From: Myotis daubentonii
Taxonomy: Eukaryota > Chordata > Mammalia > Chiroptera > Vespertilionidae
Direction of reading: 5' to 3'
DNA: 64,000 nucleotides
NCBI RefSeq assembly: GCF_963259705.1
Contig: NC_081849.1
Span: forward strand, 55,772,093-55,836,092
The translations under genes and the position numbers were made by a program. Positions 1 to 11,399 of this stretch are shown one piece after another (the first letter of the stretch is position 1; the number at the start of each line of letters is the position of its first letter). The notes beneath the pieces were generated by a model that was not told where the DNA came from, ran no database searches, and saw only the letters and a program-made list of their open reading frames with translations.

Positions 1-338
1 TCGTATTTTTGGATTATTTTTTCGTTTTGCTTTTCTGGATGGGTGTTTTTTGCTTCTTCATATTTCAGATCTTTGACTTGATTCTTGGGATCCTCTCATC
101 TGCTGTTGGATCTCTGTATATTATTCTTTATTTCAGTCAGCATATGTTTAATGTCTGACTGGTCCTTTTCCATTTGTTTGGCATCCTCATTAAGGTCCTT
201 GAAGGTCTCACTAGGTTCCTCGGAGGTTCGTAGAAGATTCTTGAGAAACCTTATAACTGTGGTTCTGAACGCTATGTCCTCCATTCATTTGCTTTCCTTC
301 ATTTCTTTCATTTGTGACATGTTTCTTTGTCTTCGCAT
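1..338 (-). pseudogene. L1 ORF1 fragment, broken by two stops
   Basis: L1 ORF1 encodes an RNA-binding trimeric coiled-coil protein of the retrotransposition complex. The minus-strand frame starts at ATG 338-336 with MRRQRNMSQMKEMKE, which resembles the ORF1 start of other laurasiatherian L1s. It then runs into a TGA at 287-285, continues in the same frame as a charged helical region (QMEKDQSDIKHMLTEIKNNI), and meets a second TGA at 98-96 before the window edge. Two in-frame stops in about 110 codons mean it is not functional. Confidence 0.85.
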
Positions 339-559
339 TTTTGGCTGACTGTGAGGACCCGCTGTGTCTCTAAGAAGAACTGCTACAGTGATACCAACAG
401 ATTTCTCTGCTTTGTTTGTAGTTTGGAAGTTTTGGAGCTCTCTGATCCAGCTGCAGTTTGTTCGGTTGCAGAAACGCAGGTGCCTCCTTTGTGCTGCCGT
501 ACACAGCTTGGGAGGGGATGTAAATTGAGTGGGGTGGGGTCTCAGGGAGACACCAGGGC

Positions 560-1040
560 AGAGCAAACAATGGTGTTGTCATGTCTCCGCGACTTGGACT
601 CCGCGTTTCCTTGATTCCCCGAGGGCCGCGTGCCCCCACCACCACAATGATCCCAGTGAGCAGCTCTGTGAGGAAGTCACCCTCGCTTTCTGACCCACTG
701 CAGGACAGTCCCGTTTCTCCCTGTAGGAGCCTGGGACCCCAGCGTCTCGCCGTAAATGAGTTCAGTGTGCTCGAGAGCTTGTATCCCCTTCCGATTAAAA
801 GAAACCGAGCACCCAGGTTCAGCTGCCTCGCGCGCCTCTGTACCTCTGTTCTTGGCGCCTCTCCCCTCCTACTAGGTCTCAATGTGCTTTTTTATTTTCT
901 TCTAGTTGTAGAACTTCCACTCAGTCAGCTTTCCTGTGATTCTGGATGATAGCTGTTTTGTCTTATAGTTGTGGTTTTAATGTTGTTGTGGGGGGCAGCA
1001 CCTACAGGTTTGTACCTTATGCCGCCATCTTGGTTCTCCA
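560..1040 (-). promoter_or_regulatory. L1 internal promoter region with YY1-like site
   Basis: This is the 5' UTR of the L1. CpG dinucleotides are denser here than in flanking DNA (for example around 588-632 and 742-770), and AAGATGGCGGC on the minus strand at about 1022-1034 matches the YY1 motif that sets the L1 start site in known elements. Activity is not shown by sequence alone. Confidence 0.6.
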
Positions 1041-1517
1041 AATATCCTAATTTTTATCTTTAAAAGTCAAGGTCATATGCTGAAACCACCAATGTTTGGT
1101 CCATCTGAGACACTATTTGAAATAGAGGAACTGTACTTTTAGATCCCAGTAAGACATTTCCTTTTCCAAAACAAATGTAGCAAGGAATGTCTTTTGAAGC
1201 TTTGGGATATCGAAGCACACTGCTTTTCAAATATTTTATTCACAGATAAAATGTTCAAGTGGGGTTATTTCCTTAGCATGCTTTATCTGATAAGTAAAAC
1301 CTCTCTTCTTAATATGACCACTATTCTCTCAATAAAGTTGATTCTACAGTCACTTTTGACTGTAGCCTCTTCCTCAAATTAGTCTACAATATTGATAATT
1401 CTTCCTTCAAAATGATTCTCACTCTTCTTTTTATTTTTATAGCCCTTGCTATAATTTGAAACTAAACATGGACCCATGATACCCGAATTTCATAAGGTAA
1501 CATGGGAGTTGTTTTTG
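1041..1517. other. AT-rich unique-looking intron sequence
   Basis: No open frame of note, RNA gene or recognisable repeat was seen. Confidence 0.5.
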
Positions 1518-1520
1518 CTT

Positions 1521-1588
<68 letters not shown>
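1521..1588. repeat. (TG)n(AG)n compound microsatellite
   Basis: Ten TG units (1521-1540) pass directly into about 24 AG units (1541-1588), followed by a short GT/G-rich stretch. Confidence 0.98.
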
Positions 1589-1590
<2 letters not shown>

Positions 1591-1819
1591 GTTGTGTGTG
1601 TGGGGGGAAGGTTTACCTACAAAAGAGAGTTATGTTTGGGAAAATGAGAAAGATAGAACTTGACTCAGGCTTTGAATTATAAGAAGAATGTTTAAAAGTT
1701 AGAGGAGAGGGGAGTAAAAATGAATTTTCCCATCATCATTGTTTTTATTAACAGTTTTATAAAAATTCATTATTTTTATAATTCCTTCCAGCAAAAATTC
1801 ATTAAATATCAGCCACTCT

Positions 1820-2041
1820 GTTTTTTTTTTAAAAAAATACATATTTTTATTGATTTCAGAGAGGAAGGGAGAGGGAGAGAGAGAAACATCAATGATAAGA
1901 ATCATTGATTGGCTGCCTCCTGCCTGCCCTCTAATGGGGATCAAGCCTGCAACCTGGGCATGTGCCCTTGACCAGAATTGAACCTTGGACCCTTTAGTCC
2001 GCAGGCTGAGGTTCTATCCACTGAGCCAGACCAGCCAGGGC
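1820..2041 (-). mobile_element. Ves SINE (tail type A)
   Basis: A T/A-rich tail is followed by the antisense body (attgatttcagagaggaag, then aaacatcaatgat) and ends with the antisense tRNA-like head (tatccactgagccagaccag, ccagggc). It is flanked by aatatcagccactct (1806-1819) and aatatcacactct (2042-2054), a target duplication with a 2-nt indel. Confidence 0.93.
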
Positions 2042-2055
2042 AATATCACACTCTT

Positions 2056-2726
2056 ATCATACCACGACTCTTATTGCTTTTACTTTCTGTATCTCATTTG
2101 TGGAGAGGGAGACATACAGAGAGTGATTTTTGAATGGAAGGAGGAATAAGATTCATGGAGATCTCATAGAGAACTGAGTAAGCAGAAACATAGAAATCAT
2201 GACATGCTTCATTACATTACACTCTGTTAGGAAAAAGACCCAGGGACTGAAAAAAAAAAAAAGAGTTGAGTTATCCAGGTAAGAAAAGAAAAAGGGACAT
2301 CCTTGACGTAGGTGCTGGCCAAGGGGTGAGGAGCCTGTCCATATGGCTTGTAACATTCAAACACTGTGGTTTTCATGGCAAGACTAATGCTATCACAGAA
2401 ACAAGCACCTCCAGCTATTTTGACTAAGGGACAAGTTTACCAACAAAAATTATAATAATTTTACCCCCCATTTAACATGTCTTCATGAAGAAAATGTGCT
2501 GGCTAGATCAACGTGAAAGCAGATTTACTTGACAATTATATCTCATGGCAAGTAAGAACTGACATTCTGGTATAAGTTGGCTTTCTACAGAGAGAGACTT
2601 CTTAAGGGTAATTAGCTGGTTTGTCTGCAATGTTTATGAAGGTTACAATCAAGCCCAGGGCTCTATAGATCACACTGCTTGAATTTTTGTATATCAGTGT
2701 ATGGTTAAAAATGAAACCTAAGTATA
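2056..2726. other. Unique-looking intron sequence
   Basis: No gene, RNA or repeat is recognised apart from a short A-run near 2250-2262. Confidence 0.45.
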
Positions 2727-2936
2727 AGGGCTAATATTTACTGGGTGGTGATTATTTGCCAGCTGCTGCTCTAAGTGCTTCACATGTAATCTCGACAATC
2801 ACTGTATGCTATGCACTTAAAAATTAATCCCCTCTTATGGGTGAGGAGACTGAGGAATGGAAATATCAAGTACCTTGTTTAATATCACACAGTTAGAAAA
2901 GGGACTGGCCCAGATTCAGAAGCTGATCATCTAGGC

Positions 2937-3403
2937 CAGGGGTCCTCAAACTACGGCCCGCGGGACACATGCAAATACAAATGTTGTATTTGCCGAAACC
3001 GGTTTGGCTCAGTGGATAGAGCGTCGGCCTGCGGACTGAAAGGTCCCGGGTTCGATTCCGGTCAAGGGCATGTATCTGGGTTGCGGGCACATCCCCGGTG
3101 GGAGATGTGCAGGAGGCAGCTGATTGATGTTTCTCTCTCATTGATGTTTCTAGCTCTCTATCTCTCTCCTTCCTCTCTGTAAGAAAATCAATAAAATATA
3201 TTAAAAAAAAAAAAACAAACAAACAAACAAAAAAAACAAATGTTGTATTTGTTCCCATTTTGTTTTTTTACTTCAAAATAAGATATGTGCAGTGTGCATA
3301 GGAATTTGTTCATAGTTGTTTTTTTTAAAAACTATAGTCTGGCCCTCCAATGGTCTGAGGGACAGTGAACTGGCCCCATGTTCAAAAAGTTTGAGGACCC
3401 CTG
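2937..3403. mobile_element. Non-autonomous hAT DNA transposon, interrupted by a Ves SINE
   Basis: Terminal inverted repeats CAGGGGTCCTCAAACT (2937) and AGTTTGAGGACCCCTG (ending 3403) match exactly, and the perfect 8-bp duplication atctaggc flanks it at 2929-2936 and 3404-3411. Without the inner SINE and one duplication copy it is about 208 bp, far too short for a transposase, so it moved in trans. Confidence 0.95.
2992..3235 (+). mobile_element. Ves SINE (young, tail type A), nested in hAT
   Basis: The head gccgaaaccggtttggctca carries a tRNA A-box-like segment and ggttcgattccggtc is the B box. The tail is aatcaataaaatatatt plus A/AAAC repeats. The 15-bp duplication acaaatgttgtattt is perfect at 2977-2991 and 3236-3250. 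It is one of the least diverged SINEs in the window. Confidence 0.96.
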
Positions 3404-3450
3404 ATCTAGGCTCTGTAGCCACATTCTTAACCAATGTGCCATAGTGCCTG

Positions 3451-4288
3451 TCAGATTGTGTTGAAAATGCCTACATCCATCCGCATGGTAAGAATGGCAT
3501 ATGATTCTCTTAAACCCGTACAACAAATTATAATTCTAAAGAGTGCACCCAGTAGCTTTTGAAATCAAGTTCTGGTTTTATTATTTTTTAGCTTAGTCCC
3601 TGGGAAAAGCACAGAGATTAGTTCCTTGAGCTGAGTTCTGGGTCTGTTTCCTCCTCTGGGTCCCCAGCTGTGCAGCCCCAAGCATCCAGCACTGGATTTT
3701 TCTAACATTTCCTTGAGGGCTCTTACTACCACCTATTCTTAATAATTGATTATTAACCACTGAAATAGCTCCAGCTCCCTGTTTCTCTGTCCTTAATGTT
3801 CTTACGTCTGAAGTCTCTCTGGCAACCAATTTTTTTTTGTCTCCTGTGGGATTAGAGTTTTGAATACTGTTATGAGGATGAAATTTTTAAATACGTCAAT
3901 AAAACATTTTTCTGCTTGAAGTTGGAAATTTAAATGACTCCCTTCTCCTTTGTTCTTCTCTCAGAAATATGTACCTACTCCGTGGATGCAATCTCACTCT
4001 GGTACTCATGACTCAACTCTCTCACTCTCTTCTTTCTGCCTTTCCTTCAGATATGTGCCTTGGGTTTAAATGCTAATGCTCGTCACATATAAATTATGAT
4101 CAATTTAATAGATCACATGAAAAAAAAGATATTTTATACTCAGAAAACAAAGTGTGGCTGCAAAACTCATGAGGATTATGGGTAAAAAGTTCTTGAATTA
4201 TGGACTAGCCAGTATAACTATTAAACACTTCTCTAACAATAAGCTATTTAGACTCAATGACATGTGGGTTTCACTTTTATTTATGTAA
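3451..4288. other. Unclassified intron sequence
   Basis: Moderate GC around 3590-3830; no open frame with family resemblance and no repeat I can name. Confidence 0.4.
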
Positions 4289-4294
4289 ACTCAT

Positions 4295-4334
4295 GAAGAA
4301 GGAGGAGGAGGAGGAGGAGGAGGAGGAGGAGGAG

Positions 4335-4368
<34 letters not shown>

Positions 4369-4397
4369 AGGAGGAGGAGGAGGAGGAGGAGGAGGAG

Positions 4398-4431
<34 letters not shown>

Positions 4432-4483
4432 AGGAGGAGGAGGAGGAGGAGGAGGAGGAGGAGGAGGAGGAGGAGGAGGAGGA
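4295..4483. repeat. (GGA)n polypurine microsatellite, about 190 bp
   Basis: A nearly pure GGA array is interrupted by aagaggaaga at 4351 and again at 4414, about 63 bp apart, which suggests an internal block duplication. One strand is entirely purine, so triplex or quadruplex structure is possible. Both strands give artificial open frames (poly-Glu, poly-Ser) with no coding meaning. Confidence 0.98.
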
Positions 4484-4506
4484 AATGAACAGTCTCAACT
4501 GCAGCT

Positions 4507-4640
4507 GCATTTTATAAATGCAATATCTGAAATACAGAGAGAAGGAATAACTTTTCTGAGGCTACGGAACTAACAAGGAGCAGAGCCATGATATGAACTA
4601 AAAACATGATGCCTGCCTTGTACTATCATGCTGAGTCCCA
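4507..4640 (-). mobile_element. Diverged MIR SINE fragment
   Basis: cattttataaatgcaat, then aatacagagagaaggaataa, then ggagcagagccatgatatga follows the order of antisense MIR with many changes. The GGA array lies directly beside it. Confidence 0.5.
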
Positions 4641-5876
4641 GATGAGATCTCAGGTTCTTTTCAATAGGACTTCTTAACACTCTTCTGCTTCTCTATATGC
4701 TCTCTCTCAATAGTACATATATTTCAATTATTAGTATTTTAAGCTACTTTTAGATATTTAAAAACTTTTTCTAAATGTCAAAATTTGTGTCTCTTTCTTT
4801 GCTTCCATGGCTTTTTTTCCAGGGTAAATACAACAGCATGTTATCAAGTGTATCCTAAAAATAAATAAGAAATTAAAAATAAAACTCAACCAAGTCCTCC
4901 CCTTTTTTTTAACCTATCTCAAACCTGTTAGACCTCTTGAAGAATTCTTTCTTCCCTGGGTATTCAGAGATACCGATGATCTCCCTAGCGTGATCAATAT
5001 TCCTTAGCACTGAGCATGGTGAATGATAGGGCTTCTCTCTTCTACTTGGTAAGGCAGCCAATAGAAGCTGGAGGAAGTCTCACATTCAATTTTACTGCAT
5101 TAACCTAACATGAAAAATTCTCAGGTTTTTTAAAGCAAAGAATGAGTTATGGCAGGAAAGAGTGTTACAAAAAAACAACAACAGACAAATATGGAGGTCA
5201 ATGTGATGAAGTCTAAGTGTGGTATCAACCCTATTAAGTTAAGCCTTCTCTTAAAACTATTCCCCCCTTGCCTGGCCAAGAATTATTTGCAATCAACAAA
5301 CTTGAAAAGCCTTATTCAGAGATAGACGTAAATGTTGCAAGAAAAATGAGAACATTCCCATATTAAGCTTTGGAAAAAAAGAAAATAAATTAATTAGAAG
5401 TGTTTTAATGATTAAAATATTTTAATATTAATCACCCACCTATTGCTACTACACATAATGCAATCAGCAGAGCCAATATGTGGATACTCTTATGATGATA
5501 AAGACCAAGCCACAGAATTCAATTAAAGACATTTCACTCTACTCAAAGTGTCTCCCTTGGCCCCTAATTAAGTGGGAAGAAAGAAAAAAGTATAAAGACT
5601 TCTTGAAAAATTTTTAAAGAACTCTAAACAGAAAGTGCATATAGAGGTTACTAGGAGATCTTTATGCTGTTGCAGGTAAGAGTGCAAAGCAAGACTAACA
5701 TAATGAAAGCTCTTGCCAAAGACTGGCACACACACAAAAAAAGACTATGGGTACCTATTCCCATCAATTACCTCTCTCTCCCCATGATTCCTGTAGTTTG
5801 TGAAAAAAGCCTTTCATCTTTATTGTATTGTCCTTCCAGGTTTTTGTCTTCTCTTCCTTTCACACCTAAGCTTTTC
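4641..5876. other. AT-rich unique-looking intron sequence
   Basis: Nothing recognisable beyond short homopolymer runs. Confidence 0.45.
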
Positions 5877-5972
5877 TGTCACATCGATGTTTCTCTCTGT
5901 CTTTCCCTCTCTCTTCCACTCTCTCTCTAAAAAAAAAAATCAATGGAAAAATATTGTCAGGTGAGGATTAAA
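5877..5972 (+). mobile_element. Ves-like SINE, 5'-truncated (tail type B)
   Basis: Only the 3' part remains: tcacatcgatgtttctctct, a pyrimidine stretch, then atcaatggaaaaatatt and gtgaggatta. The same tail ends the full-length copies at 10357 and 40889. Confidence 0.8.
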
Positions 5973-7849
5973 TTTTTTTTTAAGTGGGAGAGTGAAGTGA
6001 TCGGCTGTATGTATTTTAAAAGATTACTCTATTTTTTTTGTGGTGATATTGGCTGGAATATGGTCAAAGTGGATGTTGGGAGACAAATTGCAGGTTATTA
6101 CAGTAGGTCATTTGGGAGAGAATGATGGTCTCATTAGGATATTCATAGTAGAGGTAAAGAAAGGGTAAACTAATATAAAATATACCTTGAAGGTAATATG
6201 TGTTTTCGTGACAAACATTAGTGAGTGAAGGGTGACCAACGGTCGGGAGCAACCAGCTTCTGTCTGATTTCTCTCTGGGTGCCTCTCCTAATGAAACAAT
6301 GAGAACGACTCACTCGGTCTAGGCTTGACGGTATCTGAGCCCTGACAGTACTCAGGATTTCCGCATTTAACCAAAACACAGATACGATGTTTTCAGTTAA
6401 CTTAGCACTCAGATGTTCAAATGAGGTCAATACACAATAATGAAATTCTTTATTTGGAAGTGTCTCTGAGGAGGATAAACAGATGAACCAAAGGGCTATG
6501 TTGAGTAAAAGTAGACAAACGTAATAGTAAAAATCTTTCTTTTAACTGTGAAAGGCTTACTATAAATCCCGTTCACCATTCACTTTTTTTGGTAAACCAA
6601 TAGGATTTTGTGATACCATTTGTCCAATATATTAGCCTTTAGTGGGCCAGGCACTTGGTTTTTAATGGGCACACAGAATAAGAAGACCTTGTGTGTGTTA
6701 GGAGCAGGAAGAACTGTGCTTGGGGAAAGTACTTCGGATGAGAAATGAAATACAGATTCTTTCTGTTGGCGCATTAAGGTTTTTTTGCACAGTCAAGAAT
6801 GAATAATAGTCTGACTATTACAAATACATTTTGGATTCACTGCCTGGAGGTATAACTAAAGATACATTTTCAAAGACTACAGATAAAATTTACAGACAGC
6901 TGAAATTAGGGTGAAATACAACAGGACCTTCTCTGTCGCTTTGTCCTATAGCCTCCTTGCATCACCCAAGAACATTTAATCAGTTCAAATTTGCCTGAAT
7001 GGAAGAGAACAAAAATTGCTGGAGGGTGAAAGGGATGGGAGGGAACAACCCAGGGATGGCAACTGCAGCTGTAGTTCTCCAGTGGCAACAAGTGTTATGG
7101 AAATACCCACACACACAATCAAGTCTATGTACAGCGGGGACTTGGTCTTTGGTGCAAAGAGGAACAAACTTTTCACAGTTGATTTAATTTGCCCATGTTA
7201 CAAAATGGAATAATGACTTTGTAAGGAAATAAAAAAAAATTCCATAGCTCTAGGGTAAGTATGTTACCTCAAATAGGGCCTGCTTCTTAAAAAAAAAAAA
7301 AATGTCTCATGAAAATCTGCGGTTTTAAAATTACTAAGTTACTATTGGGAGACATTTATTTTAAACCAATGTAATTTAGATTCTTAAAGCCTGGTTCATG
7401 TCCTGCTCTAATTTGTAATGTACATGTCTGATGTATTTGTCTATGAAACATGTTCAATAGGTTTAATGCAACTAAACTATAGCACAACATTTTAAAAAAA
7501 AAAACTCTACACAATTCCCTGTTGGATGTGGTTTTAAAAAATCCCTCTGATACCTCTTTTTTTTTTTTTTTACCTGGATTCACTAATATGCATTGACTGT
7601 TTCTGTCCTACATAATGATTTTTTTTTTTTGTAGAAAGACAGGAGTTAAACACAAACTTAAAAGAGAAAAGTATAACTATGTCCAATAATATTTGACATC
7701 TAAGGGCCATTTCATCTATTTACCCATAAGAATTATTCTTTAAAAAAATGCAACACTGGCAATGTAACAAGGTCTATTAAATTAACTTCAATGAGAATTT
7801 TTGCATTTCAAAATATAGTAGATGTTCCTCTAGTGAAGTGAGTATATTT
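5973..7849. other. Unclassified intron sequence
   Basis: No gene or named repeat. Short A or T runs occur at about 7290, 7493, 7558 and 7620. CpGs near 6240-6370 are the only GC-richer part. Confidence 0.4.
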
Positions 7850-7864
7850 AAAATGTTCACTGTC

Positions 7865-8103
7865 GCCGAAACCGGTTTGGCTCAGTGGATAGAGCGTCGG
7901 CCTGCGGACTGAGGGGTCCCAGGTTCGATTCCGGTCAAGGGCATATACCTGGGTTGTGGGCACATCCCCAGTGGGAGATGTGCAGGAGGCAGCTGATCGA
8001 TGTTTCTCTCTCATCGATGTTTCTAACTCTCTATCTCTCTCCCTTCCTCTCTGTGAAAAATCAATAAAATATATTAAAAAAATAAAATAAAATAAAATAA
8101 AAT
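7865..8103 (+). mobile_element. Ves SINE (young, tail type A)
   Basis: Full length with head gccgaaaccggtttggctca and tail atcaataaaatatatt that runs into (AAAAT)n. The 15-bp duplication aaaatgttcactgtc is perfect at 7850-7864 and 8104-8118. It is close to the copy at 2992. Confidence 0.96.
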
Positions 8104-8118
8104 AAAATGTTCACTGTC

Positions 8119-10343
8119 ATTGGAGTTGTCTTATAATTATGGGCTATAAGGGATTGCCAGTGGCTAGATATGGATTCCTCTTTTTTTTCCTAAGTAACAG
8201 GAAAATGTCTCATATTGTCATTGAAATTAAATTACAGAAATTTTTCACTGCATTTCCTCTCATTTCTCTTTTCACCTTTGATTTAATGTTAAATGGCATT
8301 TCTTAATTTTACAAGCATCTTATTATGTAAAATAAACACACTTCAAATTGTTAAGCTCTTCTGTCTTCTAGGTTTTTAATTATGCACGTCCTGACTTCAA
8401 AACTTTATTGCAGATTAAAAACATATTAAAACGTGTGTGCACACGTGTGCACACACACACACACCTTAAATTTGCTTAGGAAATAAATCCATCAAAATAA
8501 ATAATTCATGTTGGGATGGACTGAAATCTAGTCTTTTAGGAGGTGCCAACAGATGGTTTACATTTATAGAATGCACATTTGCTGACTTCCAAACAGAAAT
8601 TAAAATTCATAAAGTGTATCATTAGTACTCCTATAAGCAGCATTATGTTTATGATATGAATTTGGATTTTCCCAGGTGAACAGTTTTCTATCATAATCTG
8701 ACTAAGAAAACAAGTGAGACAAATTGCTCTCCAGTTACTATTCTGTGTTAGCAAGTTTAAAATTAAACCCTGCTGATGGTCACCCAGAAACAAAAGCCAA
8801 TGGGCTCAGTGCTAGATGAGGCTTTGTGTTGATGTTCAAGCTTTTATAAAATTTCTTAGACATTTGTCAGCATTAATCCAATAGGCATTGTCATAATGAA
8901 TAAAATAAGGCAGCTTGCCTACCTTATAGTTCTCATGACATCAGTGAGGTTAGGAATACTCAACCAATATAATTAAGAGTGAGACTTCAGCTTATTAAAG
9001 GTCAGCTAACTAAGCCATTTTTAGTTAATTTTAGCAAATCTTTGGCTGAAGCGTGGCTACTTAATACCATGAAATTACAGTAACATTTCATTTTTAGTGA
9101 ACCTTGCTACTAACTAAAATGTTAACATTCAACTCGGGTAAGGTTATGATTAAAACTTGCTTTAAGCCCACAAAAAGAGATAAGTTATTGCTCATTAAGA
9201 TTTTGTCTACACAGTAGAAAGGGTAATATTGTCAATTAGATCCTTAATGCAATCAGAAAGTCCAGAAAACCATTTTCAAAAATAAGCCCAGGACCTTACT
9301 CACTGAATGTTGGTAGTGGCTTACTTGATTAAATTAGTCAATAAATGGCAAAGCCTCTTCAGAATGGCTGTATTTATAAATGTAGGCTTTAAGAAAATTA
9401 ACTAAATGAACTGGTCAATTGCTTGATGCCCTTAATCATGTTTTAACTGCCTTAAATTATCCAGGCAATTGTTTTCCTTGTCTTCTATGTTTGCTAAAAT
9501 AATGTAGATAAACATTACAATGGCAGAAATTTGTCATTTCAGCAAAAAAGTCAAATATAAATATTTTGGTATCATAAAAATAAAACAACCAGTGCTTAGG
9601 TTGGATTTGTTGCTTTTCAAGCAATAGTTTTAATAACATGTGGATAGTTCTTCCACATTTGTATGCATAAATACTAAGTGCTGGCATGAATCATTCCAGG
9701 GAAAACATAACATTCTCCGTCTGTAAACTTTAAATACCATACACCCTGTGGTGAAGGATGAGGGATAAAAGTTTTGTATATATCTGTTCAAGAATATATA
9801 GAGTTAAGTGGATACTTTTGCCTTTTCAGTGATTAACTTGATGTGCTAAATTAGGGGTGAAAATAAACATTATATTTTGATTCGACAACTCAAAATTTCC
9901 CTTCCCATCATGAGATGGTTTAGGCCATACTCCTCTCACCACACAAGAACTCGGAGGAGTTCTTGCACGAATTATGTTAGAATGACTGAGCATTATGGCA
10001 AGAGATTCATTAACTGTCTTAACAAGCACATTTTAAAATAGATAAGACTATACTTTGTTTTTCTCCCCTGCTATTCAGCAGATGGTGGTAAATTAGACTC
10101 AATTAATTATTGATAAAATAAACTTAAATGTTTTCTACATACCTGAGTAAACTGTGAGTGAGTTTGAAACCCTACAAAACAGATAGTGTTATGACTATTA
10201 TGTTCTTTATTGTGTGATATCCTAAATTACATCCAGGTGAAGGAGGAAAAACAACTTTTTAGTTCATACACATTTTGTAAGAAATTTCTCTGAAATAGCC
10301 AATACCACACACTCTTGAGTTGGCCTTGATTTCTACATTAAAT
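8119..10343. other. AT-rich unique-looking intron sequence
   Basis: A short alternating CA/GT tract lies at 8432-8464. Otherwise no gene, RNA or repeat is recognised. Confidence 0.45.
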
Positions 10344-10356
10344 AAATCCAAAGATA

Positions 10357-10592
10357 GCCCTAGCTGGTTTGGCTCGGTGGATAGGGCATTGGCCTGCGCA
10401 CCAAAGCGTCCCGGGTTCCATTCTGGTCAAGGGCACGTACCTTGGTTTCAGGCCCTGGCTGAGGCTCCTGCAGGAAGCAACCAATCGATGTGTGTTTTCT
10501 CTCACATCGATGTTTCTCTCTCTGTCTTTCCCTCTCTCTTCCACTCTCCCTGAAAATCAATGGAAAAATATCCTAAGAGTGAGGATTAGCAA

Positions 10593-10635
<43 letters not shown>

Positions 10636-10636
10636 G
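10357..10636 (+). mobile_element. Ves-like SINE (tail type B) with (AAAT)n tail
   Basis: The head is gccctagctggtttggctc; the tail is aaaatcaatggaaaaatatc, gtgaggatt, then about 11 AAAT units. Flanks aaatccaaagata (10344-10356) and aaacccaaaggta (10637-10649) are a decayed duplication. Confidence 0.92.
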
Positions 10637-10839
10637 AAACCCAAAGGTAAAGGAAAACACCTGCTTCTAGGGACCTCAGTCACCTGATTGAGGGGCATCT
10701 AGAAATGCCCCGTTGCTTTGTTTCTAGGCAGGGATCCTAAAGGGATGCTCCTAAGTCCTGACCATAATTAAGGATCTCACTCAGAGTATAGGCTCAACTT
10801 TCATGAGTGATAGAGGACATCAATGAGTAGCACTTAAAC

Positions 10840-11185
10840 CTTAAGAAGGCCAAGTAGCTACTGCTTTGGCACTTTTTGGAACCCTGAGTCACCAAGAATT
10901 ATGGCTATTCTCCTGGAGTGATGTTCAGAGAGGTCATGCGGAGTACCAGAGTCTGAGACTACATGGAGAGATAGGCCACACTGTCCACATGTCCCTGTGA
11001 GTGAGCCATCTTGGGTGTGTCAGTCCGTTTGGGCACCCAGATGCTCACGGCCCCAGCTAACATCGCTAGGAGCAGAAAACTGCCATGCTGAGCCCAGTAC
11101 ATTCACAGAATCATAAGAGAGAGTGGTCATTGTTGTTTTAAGCCAGTAAAGTTTGGAATGGTTTTTTTCATTCAGCAATAAGACT
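10840..11185 (+). mobile_element. MLT1-type (ERVL-MaLR) LTR remnant
   Basis: Conserved MLT1 blocks appear in order: tacatggagagataggccac, gtgagtgagccatcttgg, cacagaatcataagagaga, gttgttttaagccagtaaag, ttcagcaataag. This is an old solo LTR; no internal retroviral gene adjoins it. Confidence 0.75.
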
Positions 11186-11399
11186 TTGAGGCGACAGTGA
11201 AAACTGGGAAGGGCTGCCTTTTTCAGTTTTTACCCTCTGCTTAGATTTTTGCAAGAGCCTATTGATCTTCCTGGTTCCAATTTATTTTTTCTAAGTCAGA
11301 CAGAGATCATTTTAAAATTGAATTTGATCAAGTCAGATTTTTTTTAAAAACCTTCAAAGACACTCTACTAAGCATTGATTTTTTTTTTTTTAACTTTTC

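Larger units (their letters stand above)
1..1040 (-). mobile_element. L1 LINE, 5' end (5' UTR plus start of ORF1), runs off the left edge
   Basis: Read on the minus strand the element begins near 1040 with GGAGAACCAAGATGGCGGC, the usual start of mammalian L1 with a YY1-like site. A GC-richer, CpG-containing 5' UTR follows to about 339, then a broken ORF1. Having an intact 5' terminus makes it a long copy, not the common 5'-truncated type; the 3' part lies outside the window, so length and target duplication cannot be judged. It is in the same orientation as DGKB. Confidence 0.9.
2727..3450 (-). mobile_element. MIR SINE, split by a hAT insertion
   Basis: 2727-2936 and 3412-3450 join into one antisense MIR: gtgcttcacatgtaatctc, then gggtgaggagactgaggaa, then atcacacagttagaaa, then after the insertion ctctgtagccacattctta and ccatagtgcctg. 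The order follows the MIR consensus. It is an ancient mammalian element and the outermost layer of the nest here. Confidence 0.8.

Noticed and set aside
370..949. Open frames of 95-170 codons on both strands
   Set aside because: They lie in the L1 5' UTR and lack protein similarity.
4257..4517. Poly-Glu and poly-Ser open frames
   Set aside because: They are translations of a GGA microsatellite on both strands.
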